Assembly: GCA_020846935.1 (NCBI GenBank)
Contig: JADLCY010000002.1
Span: 186,001-250,000 of the forward strand
Reading direction: 5' to 3'
DNA: 64,000 nucleotides
Origin: Gemmatimonadaceae bacterium
GTDB taxonomy: Bacteria; Gemmatimonadota; Gemmatimonadetes; Gemmatimonadales; Gemmatimonadaceae
The notes beneath the pieces were generated by a model. The model was not told the origin of the DNA. It saw only the letters and a list, made by a program, of their open reading frames with translations, and ran no database searches. Shown here one piece after another: positions 26,553 to 35,726 of the stretch. How positions within the stretch are numbered: position 1 is the first letter of the stretch; each line of letters starts with the position of its first letter. The position numbers and the translations under genes are program-made.

Positions 26553-27704
26553 ATGACCCAGACCCGTCGCGCCGTGGTGATGACGGCGCCGCACCAGCCC
26601 CTCGAAGTTCACGAGATCCCCGTCCCCCATCTCGAGCCGGGCGCCGCCCGCCTCAGGGTGCTGTATTCCGAAGTCTGCGGTACCGACGTGCACCTGCACC
26701 ACGGCCGACTGTCCGGGATCCCGTATCCGATCATCCCGGGCCATGTCTCGGTCGGCGAGATCGAGGAGCTGGGTGGCCCGATCAGCGACGTCGAGGGTCG
26801 GCCGTTTCGGCTCGGCGATCGTGTGACCTTCCTCGATGTCCATGAGACCTGTGGGCGCTGCTTCCACTGTCTCGTCACACGCCAGTCCACACGCTGTCCG
26901 CATCGCAAGGTCTACGGGATCACGTACCCGGCAACCGAAGGATTGCTGGGCGGCTGGGCTGAGGCGCTGTGGGTGAAGCCCGGTGTACACATGTTGCGAC
27001 TCCCCGAGTCGCTGGACGCGGAGTCGTTCATTGGCGGGGGCTGCGGCCTGGTGACAGCGATGCACGCGGTCGAGCGCGCCGCGATCCACCTGGGCGATTC
27101 GGTCGCGGTGCTCGGGGCCGGCCCCGTCGGACAGTCGATCGTGGCGCTCGCGGCGCTATCGGGCGCCGACCATGTGGTCGCGATCGGCGACCCTCCGTCG
27201 CGCCTCGCGTTCGCGCAGCGCATGGGTGCAACGCACACGTTCGACCTTGGCGTCCCACCCGATGCGCGCGAGGAGGCCGTGCGGGCGCTCACGAACGGTT
27301 TTGGCGTGGACGTGGTCATCGAGGCGAGCGGCGCCCCCGACGCAGTGTCGCAGGCCCTGGACCTCGTGCGCGACGGTGGGCGCGTCGTGGTGTGCGGGCA
27401 CTATTCCGACAATGGCGACGTGCGCATACATCCGCATTGGCAGATCAACCGCAAGCACGTGGAGCTGCGTGGCTGCTGGGGGAGCGACTTCTCGCACTTC
27501 CATCGCGCCCTCCGGGTCGCGGCGAAGCACGCGCCTCACGTCCCGTGGCGCGAGATGGTGGGTCGGGCGTGGGGACTCGATGAGGCGAACGAAGCGCTTG
27601 CGGCGGTGGAGCGCCGCGAGGTGACCAAGGCGCTCATCGACCCCTCGCTGCGTCAGGCGAGCCGGAAGGTTCCGCTGGACAGGAATCCGGCGGCGTCGCG
27701 GTAG
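26553..27704 (+). CDS. zinc-binding alcohol dehydrogenase family protein
   Basis: 383 residues of the medium-chain dehydrogenase family. Catalytic zinc ligands are Cys42 and His64 (CGTD, PGH), and a structural zinc lobe uses Cys100, Cys103, Cys106 and Cys115 (CGRCFHC). The Rossmann motif is VLGAGPVGQSIV (about 186-197), followed by NAD(P)-domain strands; the end is LIDP. It may oxidise an alcohol to the aldehyde or acid handled by the adjacent molybdenum hydroxylase, which is inference from gene order. The 3' end overlaps the convergent MSCCG gene by 52 bases. Confidence 0.88.
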   Translation: MTQTRRAVVMTAPHQPLEVHEIPVPHLEPGAARLRVLYSEVCGTDVHLHHGRLSGIPYPIIPGHVSVGEIEELGGPISDVEGRPFRLGDRVTFLDVHETCGRCFHCLVTRQSTRCPHRKVYGITYPATEGLLGGWAEALWVKPGVHMLRLPESLDAESFIGGGCGLVTAMHAVERAAIHLGDSVAVLGAGPVGQSIVALAALSGADHVVAIGDPPSRLAFAQRMGATHTFDLGVPPDAREEAVRALTNGFGVDVVIEASGAPDAVSQALDLVRDGGRVVVCGHYSDNGDVRIHPHWQINRKHVELRGCWGSDFSHFHRALRVAAKHAPHVPWREMVGRAWGLDEANEALAAVERREVTKALIDPSLRQASRKVPLDRNPAASR

Positions 27705-27904
27705 TCGACCTCGAGCGCGTCCCCGGCGGGGAACGCGTAGGACAGTCCGGTGATCGACCCGCGCACCACGAGCGGGCCATCGCCCGTGAACGCCATGGCC
27801 ACCGGGCGTTCGAGCACCGGTGACGGGAGCGACGGCGACGGCGCACGCGAGGGTCGCTCGAACGCAGTGCGCGCCGCCGCACGTTTGTCACCACAACACG
27901 ACAT
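27653..27904 (-). CDS. small conserved MSCCG protein
   Basis: 83 residues beginning MSCCGDKRAA. The N-terminal paired cysteines and basic stretch precede a compact beta domain (about 38-83) with LVVRGSITGLSYAFPAG and VDYRDAAGF. I have seen this arrangement in unannotated phage-like or DUF1360-linked small proteins, but no function is known to me. A DUF1360-like membrane gene lies 63 bases upstream on the same strand. The 3' end lies within the dehydrogenase gene. Confidence 0.65.
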   Translation of the reverse strand: MSCCGDKRAAARTAFERPSRAPSPSLPSPVLERPVAMAFTGDGPLVVRGSITGLSYAFPAGDALEVDYRDAAGFLSSGTFRLA

Positions 27905-27967
27905 GGCTGCTCTCCGGAGTTGGTGGCATCGCCGACGCGTCCGGGGATTCGGGCGCGCCGCGATGCC

Positions 27968-28258
27968 CTACGAAGCCTCTGCGCCGCGCTCGTCCCGCGA
28001 CGTCCCACGCTCGAGGAGACAGGCAGCCCCCGAGATGCCCAGCCACGTGATCACGAAGTCCCGCACGCCGGTGGCCACGAGCACGGCCACCGGCGCCGCA
28101 ATCCAGAGACTGAGGCAGTAGAAGCAGTCCATCGCCCGCCCTGCCACGGTATTGCCGAGCCGAGCCCTCACCTTCACCACGATGTCCCACGGTCCATCCT
28201 CCTCCACGAGCAGATGTGTCAGTCGCCAGGTGGCGAGAACCGAAAGGAGCAGCGTCAC
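27968..28258 (-). CDS. DUF1360-like small membrane protein
   Basis: 96 residues with two hydrophobic helices. Features recalling DUF1360 are ATWRLTHLLVEEDGPWDI at the N-terminus and MDCFYCLSLWIA in the middle, where Cys45 and Cys48 lie near a membrane entry. The C-terminus is charged. It sits between the 690-residue unknown and the MSCCG protein, all on the same strand with short gaps (34 and 63 bases). Function unknown. Confidence 0.75.
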   Translation of the reverse strand: MTLLLSVLATWRLTHLLVEEDGPWDIVVKVRARLGNTVAGRAMDCFYCLSLWIAAPVAVLVATGVRDFVITWLGISGAACLLERGTSRDERGAEAS

Positions 28259-28292
28259 GGGAAGGTGAGAGAAGGCGGGTCGATGGGGAGCG

Positions 28293-30365
28293 CTATCCGT
28301 TCACCACCGACACCGACACGCCGGGATGCGAGTAGATGTAGACGGGGTCATAGATCCAGTCGACCAGGTGCCCGTTGTCGCTTCCGGCCGGGTTCATCGC
28401 CCGACTGTTGGCGATCGCGTTGAAGCCGTAGCAGCCTTCGAGCGCGCCGCTCGAGAGCGCATAGCGCCCGTAGAGCAGTTCCGAGTTGTCGTTCACGTCC
28501 GTGTGCCAGTGCGACGTGTGATTCGGGGCGCTGCCAACGAGCGAGAACGCGCCACCGCCACACCCTGACGAGTAGATGTAGGCGTTGCGGAGATGCGCCG
28601 CGCTGACGGTTGCCTCGAACTGCACCTCGATGTCCTGCGCCGGGCTGCCGCGACGGATCACCGGACAGGGCACGAGCAGGTTGCGACCGGGAAGATCGAA
28701 CGCACTGTCCGCCTCGCCAACGAAACGCCAGGAGAGCTTGTTGTACGTGATGTTCGGCGCCGTGTTGTCGACCTGAATGCTGACCGGGGCCGACGCCGCG
28801 AGGGGCGTCTTTGCTCCGTCACCGGTTTCGACCTTCAGCACGTTCTTGCCGATCGAAGGCGTGGGCCACTCGATGAGCATGCGCGCCGGATGCCAGTCGG
28901 CGGGGTTGGCGAGAACGGTATACCAGCCATCGGCTGGCGTTTCGATCACCGGAGCGCCACCGCCAGCCGGGTGCAGCACTCGCGGCAGGTTGGTGATCGG
29001 CGCGAACGTCGCACCGTTGTCGGTGCTCCGCAGCACGCGATAGTACACGGCGCCCGGCAGGTTCACGCAGCCGTAGAGCTGCAGCGTACCGCAGAACGGC
29101 GTCTTTGCCGGCGGTCGCGGACCGCCCGGCTGCGGCCGGTTAGGCCGAGTGGCATAGCCTTCGACATTGTCGAAGTAGGAGATGTCGTCGAGCGGGTGCA
29201 GCCCGGCAAACACGATCGCCGGCACGTTACCACACGGCACCACCGGCACGTCGCACGCCTGCGAGGCCACGGCGAGGTCGTTCGCGACGAGGGTGACGTC
29301 GGGGATCGCCCCGGCGTTCCACCGCACGTCGAAGAACCCTTCGGAGTAGATCACCTCCTCGTCCCCGTCACCGTCCACGTCCTGCGTCACACGGAACGTG
29401 ATGTCCGGTACGTCACTGATCAGGTGCCACTCGGGAATCAGGACGTCGCGGCAACGCAGGAACGGCCCGACGTAGCGTCGCGGGTCGAAATGCTGCAGGT
29501 CGCGACCACTGCGCTGCAGATGCAGGCCCACGGCCGTGCGGATGCCCTCGACCGGGTCCACCGCCTTGTCGCCGCGCTTCACGTCCACGCCCTGGCCCAG
29601 CGCCTTGCGGAACTCCACCGGCAGCGGGGGCGGCAGCTCGTTGTCAAAGGCACGTGCGTTGGCGATCGCGTCGATGTCGGCAGCCGGTGCGCCAAACGCG
29701 CGCGACTCGTGGAGCCGCACGAGACGGTCGGTGAGGCCGCGGGCCGCGTCGCCGGTGAGGCCCTGCAGTGCGTTGTTTGAGAACGCGGCGAGCCTCGTGA
29801 AGGGCGCCGGATCGGGGCCCGGGCCCGGCCGCGGCGGGAACGGCCCACGCTCCGGGATCGTTGGGTCAAACGGCAGCAGATCCCTCAGGCTCGGCCGGAT
29901 GAAGATGTCCGGGAAGCAGATGCGCGCCTTGCGCCAGTGCAGGATCCAGTCGATCTCGAACCGCGGAACCCAGACGCAGAAGTTGCCGCACCGATCCGTC
30001 TTCACCGTCGCCAGCGTTTCGCGATGACAATGGAACGGGAAGAACCAGCCCCATGGCCACTGCTGCGGGAAGTAGCTGATGAGGTGACAGTCCGTGTCTT
30101 CCACGTGCACCGTCGCAAAGGGCACGGGATACGACTGCCCGGTGACGGGATCCTTCTTCACCACACGACCGCAGATGCGCCGGAACAGGAGCAGGCGTGC
30201 ATCCACCTGCCAGCCGAACTTGTCCCGCACGTCGTTGACCGTGAGACCGACGAGAAGATCCTTGTCGATGCCGGCAAGGGAGCCCAGCCGCGCCGCCTGG
30301 ATTGCCGTGAGCTTGCGTTGATCGGGCGCGACATCGTCCCCGCGTCCTCGTGTCTTTCCACCCAT
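28293..30365 (-). CDS. large multidomain protein of unknown function (690 aa)
   Basis: 690 residues with no signal peptide or membrane helix. Residues about 55-170 include a transthyretin-like segment (ICGRVVKKDPVTGQSYPVPF) with His/Cys-rich WPWGWFFPFHCHRE. A Pro/Gly linker follows at about 180-200, then a helical region to about 300. Beta-rich modules fill the remainder, one with DVDGDGDEEV, which resembles a calcium-binding loop, and others with aromatic strands. Cysteines are frequent (15 or more). A large cytoplasmic, Cys-rich, beta-modular protein is unusual. Upstream is about 1 kb of gene-poor DNA; downstream are two small genes on the same strand. Not recognised. Confidence 0.75.
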   Translation of the reverse strand: MGGKTRGRGDDVAPDQRKLTAIQAARLGSLAGIDKDLLVGLTVNDVRDKFGWQVDARLLLFRRICGRVVKKDPVTGQSYPVPFATVHVEDTDCHLISYFPQQWPWGWFFPFHCHRETLATVKTDRCGNFCVWVPRFEIDWILHWRKARICFPDIFIRPSLRDLLPFDPTIPERGPFPPRPGPGPDPAPFTRLAAFSNNALQGLTGDAARGLTDRLVRLHESRAFGAPAADIDAIANARAFDNELPPPLPVEFRKALGQGVDVKRGDKAVDPVEGIRTAVGLHLQRSGRDLQHFDPRRYVGPFLRCRDVLIPEWHLISDVPDITFRVTQDVDGDGDEEVIYSEGFFDVRWNAGAIPDVTLVANDLAVASQACDVPVVPCGNVPAIVFAGLHPLDDISYFDNVEGYATRPNRPQPGGPRPPAKTPFCGTLQLYGCVNLPGAVYYRVLRSTDNGATFAPITNLPRVLHPAGGGAPVIETPADGWYTVLANPADWHPARMLIEWPTPSIGKNVLKVETGDGAKTPLAASAPVSIQVDNTAPNITYNKLSWRFVGEADSAFDLPGRNLLVPCPVIRRGSPAQDIEVQFEATVSAAHLRNAYIYSSGCGGGAFSLVGSAPNHTSHWHTDVNDNSELLYGRYALSSGALEGCYGFNAIANSRAMNPAGSDNGHLVDWIYDPVYIYSHPGVSVSVVNG

Positions 30366-30560
30366 CGCGTGCCTCCACTGTGAGGTTGTCCTCCGAGTCT
30401 AGGATCGCCGCGCCTGGCAGGACACTCGGGGAAGTACGGGTGCGTGGCCTCCGCGCGTGACGGGCGTCACGCACGTTTAGCTGTGACGTGAAGCGCACCC
30501 ATCCGTAGCGGCGGGCGCCGACATGCATGCGTCGCGCTGCGGGGCGCACGAGCAGGTCAC

Positions 30561-30647
30561 GGGCCCCCCTCGGGGGGAGCTACAGGGATGGCGGGCGCGT
30601 CAGGCCCGGCCCTGCGGTGCATGGGCCCCCTCGAGGGGAGCTACAAG
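30561..30647. repeat. tandem pair of GC palindromes with common tail
   Basis: Unit 1 begins at 30561 (GGGCCCCCCTCGGGGGGAGC then TACAGG). Unit 2 begins at 30623 (GGGCCCCCTCGAGGGGAGCT then ACAAG). Each is a hairpin of C-run and G-run arms followed by the same AGCTACA, 62 bases apart. Confidence 0.6.
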
Positions 30648-30821
30648 TCCACGATGCCGACGACGCCGTTCGTGAGTTCCGGCGCGTGATGGACCTGCCG
30701 CGACCCGAGTGAAGCGAGGGAGACCTCAGCGGCGCACGGGACACGAAGGAGACCGTCGGAAATCGCACGCTCCTTTGTATGGGGGTGCGAGTGCTCGGTG
30801 CGAGCCGGGCCGGGAAGAGGG

Positions 30822-31099
30822 TTCTCGAGCGCGGCGCGCATGGGCCGCCTCAGGTCGATGAGGTGGAACGTGTCATCGCACCCGATGTGGAGGCGACGGT
30901 CATGCGCGGCCTCGCACGCCAGCCGTCCGATCGTTACCGGGACGTTGCAGCGTTTGCCTCCGCACTCCGCGAGTCCCTCTTGTCACCTGCGACCAGTGGT
31001 GAGGAGGCTGCCGACTCGTCGTGCCGCGTGGTCGAGCATGTCGGTGGTCAGCGGCCGCATCGAACAGCCGGCACGCTGGTGCTTCTTGTCGAGCTTGAC
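30822..31099 (-). pseudogene. RNase D gene fragment split by a kinase-tail fragment
   Basis: Bases 30822-30874 match 17913-17965 of rnd (about 5 mismatches in 53). Bases 31021-31099 match 17968-18046 (5 mismatches in 79), in the same order and orientation. In the intact gene these blocks are two bases apart; here 146 bases separate them. The inserted segment, read on the plus strand, encodes MRGLARQPSDRYRDVAAFAS, which looks like the end of a Hanks-type Ser/Thr kinase domain. The remnant corresponds to RNase D residues about 132-176 and cannot be functional. Confidence 0.8.
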
Positions 31100-31324
31100 T
31101 GCTGCGCTCCGCTCACCTCGGCGACCGCTCGACGCGGCTCCCCGCCCGCCGTTCCCGGCGGCGCCAAATTTATGCCCCGACGCGCGGGCGACCTCACAGA
31201 ACGTCCCGGCGTGATCATGACGGATCGAGCCCCGAACCGACGGCCCTCAAGCGCCCCCACGCCACGACCCCAAACGCGATCGGATCGGGCCCCGACCGGC
31301 CGGGTGAATTCGCTAACAGATTCG

Positions 31325-31353
31325 TTGACTTAGTCCGGAATCCCGATCACATT
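31325..31353 (+). promoter_or_regulatory. suf operon promoter
   Basis: TTGACT at 31325-31330 and CACATT at 31348-31353 are 17 bases apart, and the sufR ATG lies seven bases downstream, so the mRNA is probably leaderless. The -35 element is part of GACTTAGTC, a short dyad, and GGAAT/ATTCC flank the spacer. Either could be the SufR operator. Confidence 0.5.
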
Positions 31354-31360
31354 CCTCCCC

Positions 31361-32071
31361 ATGACCGAGACACGTCAGCTCGCTGGATTCAAAGGCCCAA
31401 AGGCCGACGTGCTCGCAGCGCTCAAGCAGGCGCAACCGCTTACGGCAGGCGAACTTGCCGAGCGCTTCGGACTCACGGCCAACGCGCTGCGCCGCCACCT
31501 CAAGGATCTCGAGGCCGACGGCTTGGTCGCGTACCAGCGCGAGAACCGCGGCGTCGGCCAACCGGTGTTTGCATATCGCCTGACGCCGGCGGCGCACCGG
31601 CTGTTCCCCAACTCGCACGACGAGGCGCTCTCCACCGCGCTGGCGCTCATCCGTTCGCGCATCGGATCGGACGCAGTCGTGGAGGTGTTTCGCTCCCGAT
31701 GGGCAGCTATCGCCGAGCGCGCCAGGCCAGAACTCGACGGACTGCCGCTCGCTGAGCGGGCGCGTCGGCTCGCGGAGATCCTCTCATCGCTCGGGTACAT
31801 GGCCGAGGCCGGCGGCGACGACGGATCGATCCTGCGAGAGCGCCACTGTACGATCCGCGCGGTGGTGGACCAGTTCCCCGAGGTCTGCATCGCCGAGGAA
31901 CAGTTCATCCAGGACGTCCTGGGCGCCGAGGTCAGGCGCCATGCGCACATCGCCAAGGGCGCGAACTGCTGTGAATACTGCATCGCGGAACCGACCGGGC
32001 TCCGGCACGCCGCGTCGGGCACCGACCATCACCCACCGGCCCCTACCAGTCGGCTGCAGGAGACGTCATGA
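31361..32071 (+). CDS. sufR: SufR-type Fe-S-sensing transcriptional regulator
   Basis: 236 residues. A winged helix-turn-helix (about 13-72: [21 protein letters not shown], then [14 protein letters not shown]) is followed by a dimerisation/sensor region. C-terminal cysteines at 163, 176, 203, 204 and 207 (ANCCEYC) match the cluster-binding part of SufR, which represses suf when loaded with a [4Fe-4S] cluster. It is the first gene of the operon and overlaps sufB by four bases (ATGA), so it is expected to autoregulate the operon. Identification rests on context plus the Cys pattern. Confidence 0.9.
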   Translation: MTETRQLAGFKGPKADVLAALKQAQPLTAGELAERFGLTANALRRHLKDLEADGLVAYQRENRGVGQPVFAYRLTPAAHRLFPNSHDEALSTALALIRSRIGSDAVVEVFRSRWAAIAERARPELDGLPLAERARRLAEILSSLGYMAEAGGDDGSILRERHCTIRAVVDQFPEVCIAEEQFIQDVLGAEVRRHAHIAKGANCCEYCIAEPTGLRHAASGTDHHPPAPTSRLQETS

Positions 32072-33501
32072 GTTCGTCCATCGAGGCCCTGGTATCCAGG
32101 GAGTATCAGTACGGGTTCAGCACCGACATCGAGGCCGATACGATTCCGCCCGGCCTGAACGAGGACGTGGTGCGGCTCATCTCGGCCAAGAAGCGCGAGC
32201 CCGCCTTCATGCTCGAATGGCGCCTCAAGGCGTTCCGTCGCTGGCAGCAGATGGTGGAGCCGCGCTGGCCCAACGTCCGCTACGACCCGATTGACTATCA
32301 GGCGATTTCGTACTACTCGGCGCCAAAGACGGCGAAGCCGCTGGGTTCCCTCGACGAGCTCGATCCGAAGATCCGCGATACGTACGACAAGCTCGGCATC
32401 CCGCTGCACGAGCAGAAATTGCTCGCCGGCGTCGCGGTCGATGCCGTCTTCGATTCGGTGTCGGTGGGCACGACGTACAAGGAGGAGCTGAAGAAGCACG
32501 GCATCATCTTCTGCTCGTTCGGCGAGGCGGTCCAGGAACACCCCGACCTCGTGGAGCGATACCTGGGCTCGGTCGTCCCCTACAGCGACAACTACTTCGC
32601 CGCGCTCAATTCGGCGGTCTTTTCCGACGGCTCGTTTGTGTACGTGCCGAAGGGCGTGCGCTGCCCCATGGAGCTGTCCACGTACTTCCGCATCAACGCC
32701 GCCGACACGGGCCAGTTCGAGCGGACGCTGATCGTGGCCGACGAAGGCGCGTCGGTGAGCTACCTCGAGGGCTGCACGGCGCCCAAGCGCTCGACCAACC
32801 AGCTGCACGCCGCGGTGGTGGAGATCGTCGCGCTCGATCGCGCCTCGGTGAAGTACTCGACGGTGCAGAACTGGTACGCCGGCGACGAAGAGGGACGCGG
32901 CGGCATCTACAACTTTGTCACCAAGCGCGGCAAGGCGTTCACCCACAGCAAGATCTCGTGGACGCAGGTGGAGACGGGGTCGGCGATCACGTGGAAGTAT
33001 CCCAGCGTGATCCTGCAGGGTGACCACTCCACCGGTGAGTTCTACTCCGTCGCGGTGGTCAACAACCGCCAACAGGCGGACACCGGCACGAAGATGATCC
33101 ACATCGGCCGCCACACGAAGTCGAACATCGTCTCCAAGGGCATCTCCGCCGGGCGAGGGCAGAACTCGTACCGTGGGAAGGTGAAGGTGCTGCCGCGCGC
33201 GGAAGGGGTGCGGAACTACACGCAGTGCGACTCGATGCTCATCGGCAACCAGTGTGGCGCACACACGTTTCCGTACATCGAAGTCCAGAACAACTCGGCG
33301 ATCATCGAACACGAGGCGAGCACGTCAAAGATCGGCGAGGACCAGATCTTCTACCTCAAGCAGCGCGGCCTGTCCGCAGAACACGCCGTGTCGATGATCG
33401 TCAGCGGCTTCTGTCGGGAGGTCTTCAAGGAGCTGCCGATGGAGTTTGCACTGGAGGCGCAGCAACTGCTCGGCATTTCGCTGGAAGGGAGCGTGGGGTG
33501 A
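32068..33501 (+). CDS. sufB: Fe-S cluster assembly scaffold SufB
   Basis: 477 residues, normal SufB length. Typical segments are [16 protein letters not shown] near residue 47, [15 protein letters not shown] about 195-210, and the C-terminal core with [19 protein letters not shown] and the conserved [17 protein letters not shown] region containing candidate cluster Cys. SufB forms the SufBC2D complex that builds clusters from SufS/SufU-derived sulfur. It overlaps sufR at the start and is followed by sufC after about 100 bases. Confidence 0.96.
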   Translation: MSSSIEALVSREYQYGFSTDIEADTIPPGLNEDVVRLISAKKREPAFMLEWRLKAFRRWQQMVEPRWPNVRYDPIDYQAISYYSAPKTAKPLGSLDELDPKIRDTYDKLGIPLHEQKLLAGVAVDAVFDSVSVGTTYKEELKKHGIIFCSFGEAVQEHPDLVERYLGSVVPYSDNYFAALNSAVFSDGSFVYVPKGVRCPMELSTYFRINAADTGQFERTLIVADEGASVSYLEGCTAPKRSTNQLHAAVVEIVALDRASVKYSTVQNWYAGDEEGRGGIYNFVTKRGKAFTHSKISWTQVETGSAITWKYPSVILQGDHSTGEFYSVAVVNNRQQADTGTKMIHIGRHTKSNIVSKGISAGRGQNSYRGKVKVLPRAEGVRNYTQCDSMLIGNQCGAHTFPYIEVQNNSAIIEHEASTSKIGEDQIFYLKQRGLSAEHAVSMIVSGFCREVFKELPMEFALEAQQLLGISLEGSVG

Positions 33502-33603
33502 GGCGGCCGACGCCGGCGCCCCTCGTACAGGGTGACGCGTTCCGTTGCCCGTTCATCCGACCCGTCCCGTTCACGTCCATTCATTCCACTGCACAGTCAT
33601 AGC

Positions 33604-34362
33604 ATGCTGAAGATCCGGAACCTCACGGCCACCGCCGGCGACAAGGAGATCCTCCGCGGTATCACGCTCACGGTCAACGCCGGTGAGGTGCACGCGATCA
33701 TGGGGCCGAACGGCTCGGGCAAGAGCACGCTCGCCCAGGTGCTCGCCGGCCATCCCGGCTACGCCGTGACCGGCGGCTCCGTCGAATACGATGGCAAGGA
33801 CCTGTTTGAACTGGAGCCCGAGGAACGCGCGCACGCCGGCGTGTTTCTCGCGTTCCAGTACCCGGTGGAGATCCCGGGCGTGTCCAACGCGTACTTCCTG
33901 CGCACGGCGTACAACGAGATTCGCAAGAGCCGGGGTGAGGAGGAGGTCGACCCGATGGACTTTCTCGACATCATGACGGAGAAGTTGCGCATGGTGGACA
34001 TGGACGAGTCGATGTTGCAGCGTTCGGTGAACGCCGGCTTCTCCGGGGGCGAAAAGAAGCGCAACGAGATCCTGCAGATGGCCGTGCTCGAGCCGCGCCT
34101 CGCGATCCTCGACGAAACGGACTCCGGGCTCGATATCGACGCGCTGCGCGTCGTGGCCGACGGGGTCAATCGGCTGCGTCGTCCGGAGAACGCGACGATC
34201 GTCGTCACGCACTACCAGCGATTGCTCGACTACATCGTGCCGGACTACGTCCACGTGCTGGCGGGCGGGCGCATCGTGAAGTCGGGGGGCAAGGAACTCG
34301 CGCACGAACTCGAGGCCCGGGGCTACGACTGGCTCGTGGAGCCGGCGGGGGCCGGGGCATGA
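33604..34362 (+). CDS. sufC: Fe-S assembly ATPase SufC
   Basis: 252 residues of an ABC-type ATPase that drives conformational change of SufB-SufD. Walker A is GPNGSGKST, the signature is SGGEKKRNEI, Walker B is LAILDETDSGLD with the characteristic Suf-type Glu-Thr-Asp, and the switch His is VTHYQR. The start MLKIRNLTAT at 33604 is supported by the family N-terminus; the upstream open frame has no homology. ATGA overlap with sufD. Cytoplasmic. Confidence 0.96.
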   Translation: MLKIRNLTATAGDKEILRGITLTVNAGEVHAIMGPNGSGKSTLAQVLAGHPGYAVTGGSVEYDGKDLFELEPEERAHAGVFLAFQYPVEIPGVSNAYFLRTAYNEIRKSRGEEEVDPMDFLDIMTEKLRMVDMDESMLQRSVNAGFSGGEKKRNEILQMAVLEPRLAILDETDSGLDIDALRVVADGVNRLRRPENATIVVTHYQRLLDYIVPDYVHVLAGGRIVKSGGKELAHELEARGYDWLVEPAGAGA

Positions 34363-35726
34363 CGACCGACGCTCGCGAGACCCGGGAAGCGCGCGAAGCG
34401 CGTGAGGCGCACGTGGCGGCCTACCGACGCCAGTGGAGTGAACCCGTCGACGGCCCCGCATGGCTGCGCGACCTGCGCGCACGGGCGATGGCGCGCTTCG
34501 AGGCGAACGGTTTCCCCACGCCACGGAACGAGGACTGGCATTTCACCAATCCCGCACCGATCACCGAAGCGGCCTTCGAGCCGATGAAGCCCGCACTGGG
34601 CACGCTGACGGTGAGCGACGTGGCGCCGTTCGCCCTCGCGAGCGAAGACTGGCCGACGCTGGTGTTCGTGAACGGCCGCTATGCCCCGCAGCTCTCCCGC
34701 GTGGACGCCCTGCCGGCCGGCGTGCGCGTGTTGAGCCTTGCCAGTGCGCTGCACGAGGAGCCGACGCTGCTCGAACGGCACATGGGACGCATCGCCGGCT
34801 TCGACGCGCAGGCGCTCGCCTTCTCGGCGCTCAACACGGCCCTGATGAAGGACGGCGCCGTGCTGTACGTCGAGCGAAATACGACCGTGACCACGCCGAT
34901 CCACCTGCTCTACCTCTCCGATGCCGGCGCCGAAGGTGGCGTGTCCTACCCGAGGAACCTGTTCGTCGTCGAGAGCAATGCCTCGGTCTCCGTGGTCGAG
35001 CAGTACGCGACGACCGACGACGCCCGTTACTTCACCGACTCCGTCACCGAGTCGATCATCGCCGATGGCGCCACGCTCCGGCACTACCGCGTGCAGCGGG
35101 AGGGTCGCCGCGCCTTTCACGTGGGCCACGTCGAGGCCACGCTGGGCCGCGATTCCCACTACGTCTCGTTCTCGTTCGCCAGCGGCGGCGCGCTGTCGCG
35201 CGCGAACATCTACGCCAACCTGGCCGGCGAGGGGTGCGGCGCCACGCTGAACGGTCTCTACATGATCGACGGCGAGCAGGTGTGCGATCACCAGACGCGG
35301 ATCGAGCACGCCCAGCCCAACTGCTACTCGCGCGAGATCTACAAGGGTGTGCTCGACGGCGCGTCGCACGGCGTGTTCAACGGCAAGGTGTACGTGCATC
35401 CCGTCGCCCAGAAGACGGACGGCAAGCAGACCAACAACACGCTGCTGCTCTCCGATCGCGCGCGCATCGACACCAAGCCGCAGCTGGAGATCTTTGCCGA
35501 CGACGTGAAGTGCACGCACGGCGCCACGGTGGGGCAGCTCGACGAGCGCATGGCCTTCTACATGAAGAGCCGTGGCGTCGGCGCCGAGCGCACGCGGCAG
35601 CTGCTCACCTACGCCTTCGCCGCCGACGTCCTCGAGACGATCGAACTCGACGGGGTCAGGGAGAGCCTGGAACGCATCGCGCTGGAACGGTTCGCCGGGG
35701 CAGAACCCCGGCCGGTCGCGTCGTGA
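34359..35726 (+). CDS. sufD: Fe-S cluster assembly protein SufD
   Basis: 455 residues. Conserved SufD landmarks are PTPRNEDWHFTNP near residue 55, the beta-helix region with NGLYMIDGEQVCDHQTRIEH, and the C-terminal KCTHGATVGQLDERMAFYMK segment with the conserved Cys/His. SufD pairs with SufB on the SufC dimer and is needed for iron acquisition. The first ~20 residues are an Arg/Glu/Ala repeat (TREAREAREAH), probably disordered. GTGA overlap with sufS. Confidence 0.95.
   Translation: MTTDARETREAREAREAHVAAYRRQWSEPVDGPAWLRDLRARAMARFEANGFPTPRNEDWHFTNPAPITEAAFEPMKPALGTLTVSDVAPFALASEDWPTLVFVNGRYAPQLSRVDALPAGVRVLSLASALHEEPTLLERHMGRIAGFDAQALAFSALNTALMKDGAVLYVERNTTVTTPIHLLYLSDAGAEGGVSYPRNLFVVESNASVSVVEQYATTDDARYFTDSVTESIIADGATLRHYRVQREGRRAFHVGHVEATLGRDSHYVSFSFASGGALSRANIYANLAGEGCGATLNGLYMIDGEQVCDHQTRIEHAQPNCYSREIYKGVLDGASHGVFNGKVYVHPVAQKTDGKQTNNTLLLSDRARIDTKPQLEIFADDVKCTHGATVGQLDERMAFYMKSRGVGAERTRQLLTYAFAADVLETIELDGVRESLERIALERFAGAEPRPVAS

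Larger units (their letters stand above)
30366..31324. other. gene-poor region with palindromes and gene debris
   Basis: Roughly 960 bases with no convincing gene. It contains two G/C palindromes with a shared AGCTACA tail (30561 and 30623) and a chimeric remnant of RNase D and kinase-like sequence (30822-31099). The frame open from 30779 encodes that debris. The 3' part leads into the suf promoter. Confidence 0.6.

Noticed and set aside
30561-30660. Possible CRISPR repeats
   Set aside because: Only two units with a hairpin tail and no spacer array or cas gene; called a palindrome pair.
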